From Ectobius pallidus (Eukaryota > Arthropoda > Insecta > Blattodea > Ectobiidae), in NCBI GenBank assembly GCA_964059195.1, contig CAXKWD010000007.1:155419269-155483268 (forward strand): a stretch of DNA of 64,000 nucleotides. Direction: 5' to 3'. Below, piece by piece: positions 58,150-64,000 of this stretch. Both the position numbers and the translations under genes were made by a program. The notes below the pieces were generated by a model that worked only from the letters and a program-made list of their open reading frames with translations, was not told the origin of the DNA and ran no database searches. How positions within the stretch are numbered: position 1 is the first letter of the stretch; every line of letters starts with the position of its first letter.

Positions 58150-60072
58150 AGGGCCCGGATGTTTATGACATCCTCTATTTTCTTCCTGACTTTTATCTCA
58201 GTCATAGTATTTGATTTAAACAAGAATTGAACGTTCCCGATTACTTTATATATATTCTATACGTCATATATTTAATACTTTTGCAATTTTGGTCATATTT
58301 TGCATGACTTCGCGAATTACGGTACGTGTTATGATCTGATATTAAGAAGAGTTATATTATTAAATTATTAATGTTTCTTTATATATTTGCCAATATTTTG
58401 AAAATTACTAATTCCTGGAAGGAGATATTGATATTTTGGTCTTACAGTCAATTTAATAATAATAATAATAATAATAATAATAGTAATAATAATAAGATAA
58501 AGCTCACAACCGTGCAAAAGGAAGTTCTTTACTCTTTTCCATAGTCCTTCAGTGATTTAATTCTTTTCTTGCACATGTTGATGTGGTATCTGTCACATCG
58601 ATTCCCGCATAGTCTGCACACGCAATTTTCACTTGGGGTGTGGTATTTGTCATTATTGCATATTTTATGGTATCAATTGAATGCGGCCTGGGCCCTATTT
58701 CATAAAAGTTACAATTTTACAGGTGACAGGTGACATAAAATTGTCTTAAAGGTTTACATTTTGACAATTTTGTTTTTCATAAAAGCTGACAACTTTACAT
58801 AATTGTCATGACAATTTTGTAGATTTGTATGACAATTTTACATATTGTTGTTTCTCAAAACTTTTGAGTTTACAGGTAAAAGTCTGACAAATATGTCAAA
58901 TCTTAGGATACCTATCATTTATGAAACATTAATTTTTGCTGACATATTTATAAATTTACAAAAAAATGTAGAATTGTCATTACAGAAGTTACAGGCAATC
59001 TTTCATATGTAGGCCAAGTCAGCAGGTCATGTAAATGTGTGGCATAACTTGACAAACTCTTTCTTGTTAATAAACTTGCTAAAATGCCTTGTTAATAATG
59101 AAAAATAGTAGTAGTGATATCGGTAGTAGTGAGTGTGATGAAAAAATAGACATGAGACCACGCAGGGTTTTTAGTCAACGCGTTAACCTAACTTTCAATT
59201 TCAGTGACTTTGCAAAGAGAAATATAATTCAATTATTTTCGATGGTAATAATTGATTACTTAGGTATCACATTCGATGTGGAGATCGATTATCGCACGCG
59301 TATATGAGAGCCATCTACAGTGTACCGGTACTAAAGCAATCTTTAGGTTTGACATAAAATTGTCGCGTTTATGAAACGGGTTCTTTTAGTCTGACAATTT
59401 ACATTTATTTGCCTGTAATGTAAGGAAAAGTTGTAATATTAATGGAAAATACAATTGTCGTGACATATTGACAAATTTGTCAGACTTGACATAATTGTCG
59501 TATTTGTCACACCTGTAGAGTTCTATGAAATGGGGCCGTGGTTACTATTACCAGCTAAAGCTGCTCAGTCTTCCAAATCGTCCGACTTTTAAAAATACCT
59601 CTGTGAGATGATGTTATCTGCTAACATGTAAATTTAAAATAAAACATGAAACATGATGTACCAGATTTCAGACTCATGAAAACCGAGGAAAAATTAATTA
59701 CGTTCTTGTTTTCAAATTTCATTGGAAAAAATTAAAATTAGTTTAGGGAGCAATAAGATTTGGGTGTCCAATGATGAAACGTCGGATGCTTGTAAGGGAT
59801 CCAATGTGAATGATGTTTTAATGGCACGCTCTTTGTTGACCGTCCTGCTAGTATATTTTACTAGATTCACAAGTCCTTGATGCTATATTATTCGAAATTG
59901 AGACGAAACTGTTAAAATAGCATTTTTAATATTCAAGTAATGTTGAAATTAAATTTTTGTGTGATTGATCACAATTTTTTTTTTTGGGGGGGGGGTCATA
60001 TTTAGCTGTTTTTAAGGTCGTATTGTCTTGTATATTTCCTACTTTTTAGGTCATAAAAATCTGGGTCCTGCT
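58150..60072. mobile_element. hAT-like element (tentative) with nested MITE
   Basis: Left GTAGGGCCCGGATGTTTATGAC and right GTCATAAAAATCTGGGTCCTGC are inverted repeats with mismatches. The inner sequences TCATATTTTGCATGAC and TTTTTAGGTCATA are typical of the other hAT-like elements here. An 8-bp duplication is not evident. It contains (AAT)n at 58458-58492 and a nested element at 58689-59537. Confidence 0.45.
58689..59537. mobile_element. TIR element with ATTTCATAAAA ends, contains small ORF
   Basis: Left GGGCCCTATTTCATAAAAG and right TTCTATGAAATGGGGCC are inverted ends. The subterminal regions are dense in TGACAATTTT/AAAATTGTCA motifs in both orientations. The 72-codon frame at 59089-59307 ('RPRRVFSQRVNLTFNFSDFA' and following) is loosely reminiscent of the N-terminus of PIF/Harbinger nucleases, but it is truncated and the match is weak. 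No clear 3-bp duplication. Confidence 0.5.
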
Positions 60073-60514
60073 TATTTTGTATTGTATTGTATATATTTCA
60101 TTTCTGCAATTGGGCAAATGCCCGGTGGCAGAACAAAAAAAAAATTACAGTTAGCAATTACAAAAGCATAACTTACAGTTAGGATTACAAATAACTTACA
60201 GTTAGGATTACAATTTACAGTTAGGATTACAAATAGCTTAAGAACGAGAGAAAGAAACATCATAGAGAGGGAGAAGAAAACAAACAACAACAAAAGAAAA
60301 AGATCACTATCCCTATGCTTAACCCTATCGTAGCTCATTACTGAGTAGTTCCTAAATTCTTCTAAATTATAATCTAGCTGCTAATTAAATATTTGTCAAC
60401 TTGTTTTTAAATGTTTTCACTCGTAGAGGTCTGTCTTGAAAAAATTCTGCAGGTAGGTTATTCCAGTCTGTTTGAGTTTCAAGAATGAAATCTATGCCAT
60501 GTTTAGTGGTATAT
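60066..60514 (-). pseudogene. LINE C-terminus and 3' UTR
   Basis: The minus-strand frame 'KHGIDFILETQTDWNNLPAE' then 'FFQDRPLRVKTFKNKLTNI' stop matches the same LINE type as 27690-28078. The 3' UTR contains about four copies of TTACAGTTAGGATTACAAAT (60150-60240, plus strand) and ends near GCCACCGGGCATTTGCCCAA on the minus strand. Confidence 0.65.
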
Positions 60515-60937
60515 TACTGAAATTCAGACTAATTACCGTCCAGTCTCATATTTACGTTCTAAACATCATATCGTGGCATGTGTTAAACCATAACGAACAC
60601 TTCCATTGAACTGATTCTCTGTTCATAACTAAGAAAGTCGCCGATTCCTGTATAAAAACGATCACATTTATTGTAATTCCATACTTACATAAAATTTGGT
60701 GATAGCGAAAATATTAATTCTCCACCACTCACCTGTAATAAAGAAAAATAAGAATGAACAAAACGAATATCCTATTAATGTATTAAAAACAATTAGTTAG
60801 ATATTCAATAATGAAACCTTATAATCGGGATTAAATTCTAAACACGATTTGTAATGTACTAACGTTGTAATTTCCTTTAACAATTTGTATTAACGAGGTC
60901 AAATGCTTGAATTCTGCTGATAGTGTGTTTTAATATT

Positions 60938-61143
60938 GGAATGATAATTCTTTTACACTGGCCGTGTGTAGGCTAAAATGGACACATTAAGTCAGAATGA
61001 AAATTCAATGCCATAGCCGGGATTTGAACCAGGATCTTCGGCTCTCCGTGCCGATGCTTAACCAACTGAGCTACCATGGCAACGTGCCGGTACAACAATA
61101 AATTCTCCAACTGACTTACAATCCCAGTATACCCAGTATCCCA
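60938..61143 (-). mobile_element. tRNA-derived SINE with 13-bp target duplication
   Basis: Minus-strand tRNA-like portion at about 61011-61079 (GCCATGGTAGCTCAGTTGG at its start, then CCGGCTATGGC). It is flanked by perfect GTGTTTTAATATT (60925-60937 and 61144-61156). The 5' leader extends ~60 bp upstream of the tRNA-like part and includes the GTTGGAGAATTTA-like motif. This is the cleanest single copy of the 51087/33946 family. Confidence 0.88.
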
Positions 61144-61289
61144 GTGTTTTAATATTATTGATATGTATGTCCGTCTACTGAAACACATAAAAATTACATC
61201 TTATTTTCTCCTTATGTAATTGTTTGGAAGCTTTAAATGCTTTTAGAGTACTTAAATAGTTATATACGATGTAAGACTGTTAACTTATA

Positions 61290-61935
61290 CAGGGTGTAAA
61301 AAAATTCCGTATACAAACTTGGAGGGTTTGTAGAGGAGATAAAATGAAACTTTTTTTTGTGACAAAGATCTGACAGGTTCTCCGTTTCCCCGCTAGGGGT
61401 CCTTAAAGGGTTTGACAGTGGATGGTGTGACTGTATTCAACCTGCCGTGTGATGAATGTTTTACAGATTTTGTTGAAAATATCGTCCATTTACATTAATG
61501 CACAGCTGGCATCTGCGTGCAAATGATTGTCTCACACGTTCAAAACAACCAGGTGTCTCACGAATAATTGCTGCAGCTTCAGCCACACGGGCAACCAGCT
61601 CTTCTGGAGCATCTATTGGTGTTTCGTACACCAGACGCTTCATCTCCCCCCACAAAAAGAAATCCATAGGACTGCGATCAGGAGAACGTGGTGGCCACTG
61701 TACTGGCCCACCCCTCCCAAACCAGCTCTACTGGTGTTTCGTACACCACACGCTTCATCTCCCCCCACAAAAGGAAATCCATAGGACTGAGATCAGGAGA
61801 ACGTGGTGGCCACTGTATTGGTCCACCTCTCCCAACGGAGAACCTGTCAGATATTTGTCACATAAAAAAAGAGTTTCATTTCATCTCCTCTACAAACCCC
61901 CGAAGTTCGTATACGGATTTTTTTTACACCATATG
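61290..61935 (-). mobile_element. Tc1-like non-autonomous element
   Basis: TA lies on both sides (61288-61289, 61936-61937). The ends CAGGGTGTAAAAAAATTCCG and a mutated complement extend into inverted arms of ~100 bp, including AGGTTCTCCG. Minus-strand frames give the transposase end ('MDFFLWGEMKRLVYETP', 'RQSFARRCQLCINVNGRYFQ'). Part of the coding region is tandemly duplicated with a 115-bp period (about 61610-61840), which breaks the frame. Confidence 0.8.
61461..61667 (-). pseudogene. IS630/Tc1-type transposase C-terminal fragment
   Basis: 68 codons from 'MDFFLWGEMKRLVYETP' to 'CINVNGRYFQQNL', similar in layout to 29264-29482 but a different family. The upstream coding sequence exists only as the 115-bp duplicated 'PPRSPDL..MDF' block, and the catalytic core is deleted. 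Confidence 0.65.
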
Positions 61936-61937
61936 TA

Positions 61938-62436
61938 GAAATTAACAGGCAAGTATGAAGTTAACAAAACGAGCTCTAGCGAAACATATTTCCTATCCAC
62001 CAAGTAATCTTAGAAAGTACTAGTAAGTACTGCAGGATACGGAGAGACAAGCCTACGGTACGTGCTTTGCAATTTAGTCGCAGTAGGATATGATATTATT
62101 CCGAATTTCAGAAGTTAATACTGTATCAGTATGTTGTACACAGGATTAAAAAAATATAAGTGAACAGTTTGAGAGCTTCCTATCTGACTAGCTATATTGA
62201 TATAACAAAAAGGGAATCCTGAAGCGGCATGCATATCTTATGAGAGTTCGCCGGTCTACTTCATTAATAGTCATATGCGAGCAAAAAGACTAAAGGCTAC
62301 TTTCACGGTGGTTAGAGACATAGATTGATGATGTTACAGTCTCTTCTTTGGGCTCCATATTAATAATGAACGCTTTTAAAATGCTAATACTAGGTTATAT
62401 GCAATATAGTGAAGGTTCTGTGAAATACGAGCTTTT
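61938..62436. other. No feature recognised
   Basis: About 500 bp without a credible ORF or repeat. Confidence 0.45.
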
Positions 62437-62890
62437 ACTCTGAGGGTAAGAGTTTCCGCACTTCTGTTTAATTTTTTGTAGGTTGGCTGTACCGCGCACG
62501 TCGACATGTTGTTTATTTGTCTCCACTTGTGAATGTTTGTCTGTTAAGACTCCACTGTGGGTTGCACTGTTGCGCATTAAACATGGCTGCACCACTCAGC
62601 ATTTGCATCAAAGAAGAACAGCGTGCTGAGATCAGTTTTTAATCCATCGAAGACTTTCCGCACAATATGGGAGCAATGTTTTACCACGGCGAAGCGTGTA
62701 CGAATGGATTGAAAGGTTCAAAAATGGTCGGAAAAGTGTGAAGGACGAGGAAATAACAGGACGCCCATCCACATCCACTAGTGAGGCCAACATTGAGCAA
62801 GTGCGTATCATGATTTAGACAAACCGAAGAGTGACTGTCGATGAAATGGCAAACCATACGCTAATTAGTCATTGTTCTGCATATGACCTA

Positions 62891-63571
62891 CGAGGGATGT
62901 TCTGAAAGTAAGTTTCGTCATTTTTTTTCACATGGAAACTTTATTACCAAAACAAATACACCATGCAATCATGAAATATACCCCTTGCACTATTTTTCAA
63001 CAGTCTCCACCGACATTGAGACATTTGTCATAGCTTGCAATCAGTTTGAAGAAACCACTCTGGTAAAACTCGGTGCCCTGCTATGCAAGGAATTGTCGCA
63101 CAGCCTTCTCCACCTCAGCATTGTTTTGGAAGTGACGTCCCGAGAGTGCGGCTTTCATTGCATGGAACAGGTGCCTTCCTTCACTGAACATGCAACACCA
63201 GCGACCAACAATTTGATGAGACATGACCTCTTCACCATACACAGTCTGTAGGCGTCCATGGATGATGGACACACTAGTCCTACATGCCCATTCATACCGG
63301 ATAACAGCATGTACTTCCATTGTCGACCACGTTTTCAGTACACGTCCATCTGCCATCGTGATTTGTACTCAAATATCCTCGGGCACGCCAGTCTACTGCT
63401 ACTCTCTCTTCTTAGGGACTCTACTCATGCATCGTTTCTCCTCTGCTGACGCTCTTTCCTTCGTTGAACCAGCAATAGGTGTCGATTCTTATGGCAGTTG
63501 TTTGCTTCATCTGCTTTACCATCTACACTTTAAAAAAAAAACGACGAAACTTACTTTTGGAACATCCCTCG
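62891..63571 (-). mobile_element. Second copy of the internally deleted mariner element, 681 bp
   Basis: TA on both sides (62889-62890, 63572-63573). TIRs are CGAGGGATGTTCTGAAAGTA and CGAGGGATGTTCCAAAAGTA. It aligns along its whole length with 47617-48299 and inserted into an older mariner relic. By eye it differs at about a dozen positions, one of them in the ORF, including a 2-bp deletion near the GGDYVEK region (~63000). Confidence 0.9.
63081..63356 (-). CDS. Mariner-derived 91-aa HTH protein, second copy
   Basis: Encodes the same 91 residues as 47831-48106. The only nucleotide difference I see in the 276 bp is a synonymous ACT/ACG at codon 9. It has the HTH-type N-terminal domain fused to 'HFQNNAEVEKAVRQFLA' and the same TAG stop, so the deletion and stop pre-date the split of the copies. 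It has no catalytic residues. Expression is not testable from sequence. Confidence 0.6.
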   Translation of the reverse strand: MADGRVLKTWSTMEVHAVIRYEWACRTSVSIIHGRLQTVYGEEVMSHQIVGRWCCMFSEGRHLFHAMKAALSGRHFQNNAEVEKAVRQFLA

Positions 63572-63939
63572 TAGAATTAAAGGAAGCGGTGCATAAGTGA
63601 CTTGCTACTCAGCCGAAAAACTATTTTTCTGAGGGCGTCAGGAAGGTTGTGCAACGATGTATCAAGTGCATTAAGAAGCAAAGGGACTATGTTGAAAAAT
63701 GAGCTAATTGAAAGTTTTGTATTGTTGGTGCAATAAATAAAAAAAAAGTGCGATACTTATTGGCTAACCTAGTATGTGAAATGAAACTGATCAGTGAGAT
63801 ACTAACGGTGCTTTGCCAATATTCTACAAGGTATGACGCCATTTTAAAATGATAACTCGTAGTTTTAATCTAGTTCTCTTGTGCACTGAACTTCTTCTGT
63901 AACCAAATAATATCATGATCAGAATTACAATACTTCAGG

Positions 63940-64000
63940 TTCTGTTAAGGGGGGGGGGGGCATACAGCTTTCGATGCTGAAAAATAGGTGAAGTTCGTTA
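63940..64000. repeat. End of an unclassified dispersed repeat, cut by window edge
   Basis: An 11-12 G run, then CATACAGCTTTCGATGCTGA and AAAATAGGTGAAGTTCG. It matches the inverse of 13420-13480 and, more weakly, 50994-51040. The rest lies beyond the window. Confidence 0.5.

Larger units (their letters stand above)
62438..63772 (+). mobile_element. Deleted mariner element, split by a nested mariner MITE
   Basis: TA flanks (62436-62437, 63773-63774). The ends CTCTGAGGGTAAGAGTTTCC and complement of GGTTAGCCAATAAGTATCGC are diverged TIRs. The 5' remnant from ATG at ~62583 has broken HTH-type transposase sequence ('AAPLSICIKEEQRAEIS', stop, then frames with 'YGSN'-like and 'RRVTVDE' parts). After the nested element the frame resumes 'LKEAVHK' and 'KNYFSEGVRKVVQRCIKCIK..YVEK'. 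The catalytic middle is missing, so it is a relic. Confidence 0.78.

Noticed and set aside
60150..60240. Telomere-like TTAGG repeats
   Set aside because: The unit is a ~20-27 bp motif containing GTTAGGATT, not a pentamer array; it is a small minisatellite in a LINE 3' UTR.
61498..61945. Plus-strand frames of 85-146 codons
   Set aside because: They are antisense shadows of the Tc1-like transposase remnant and its 115-bp duplication.
1..64000. Endogenous viral element or LTR retrotransposon
   Set aside because: I looked for gag/pol-type motifs and paired long direct repeats and saw none; the only reverse-transcriptase signature is LINE-type.

Overview
This window looks like intergenic or intronic DNA from a large, repeat-rich arthropod genome. 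The AT-rich base composition, TA-flanked mariner/Tc1 debris, tRNA-derived SINEs, decayed LINE tails, Helitron-like ends and many (TAA)n/(TA)n tracts suggest an insect, plausibly a cockroach or a relative. That placement is inference, because no species-diagnostic gene is present. I find no host protein-coding gene, rRNA gene or convincing functional tRNA gene. Apart from one short mariner-derived reading frame present twice, every reading frame I recognise is a fragment of a transposable element.

Layout. 0-5 kb: a 37-bp-TIR MITE, a LINE C-terminal relic, a split foldback mariner derivative, a Helitron-like element with an expanded TCAG array, and a 474-bp hAT-type MITE. 5.5-9.7 kb: a SINE whose tail runs into a giant perfect (GGAT)n tract of about 3.4 kb. 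10-15 kb: a Helitron-like element holding a nested MITE, a tRNA-related SINE, and a hAT-like element with two further insertions. 15-20 kb: fragments of three non-LTR retrotransposons, one with a recognisable reverse-transcriptase FADD motif and one with a C-terminal zinc-knuckle/PD-D/ExK-like nuclease region. 23-32 kb: Helitron-like copies, LINE tails, a hAT-like element, a Tc1-like element with triplicated left end, a hairpin mariner derivative and a TIR MITE. 33-36.6 kb: a 39-bp satellite next to a SINE, then nested MITEs. 37-40 kb: largely unremarkable. 40-50 kb: nested SINEs, hAT-type MITEs, and an internally deleted mariner element with an intact 91-codon ORF. 50-64 kb: an inverted SINE dimer with one shared target duplication, LINE tails, Helitron-like copies, another hairpin mariner derivative, a Tc1-like remnant, and a mariner relic interrupted by the second copy of the 91-codon element.

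The most notable signals are: (1) two copies of a deleted mariner element whose HTH-type ORF differs at a single synonymous site although the flanks differ more; (2) a family of self-complementary mariner derivatives made of two inverted transposase 3' halves; (3) a roughly 848-unit perfect tetranucleotide array apparently seeded by a SINE tail; (4) a palindromic twin SINE inserted as one unit; (5) a satellite that appears to be amplified from a SINE leader; (6) hAT-type MITEs that repeatedly sit in GTTATAAT-like 8-bp targets. All alignments were made by eye, so lengths and difference counts are approximate unless flanking duplications fix the ends.
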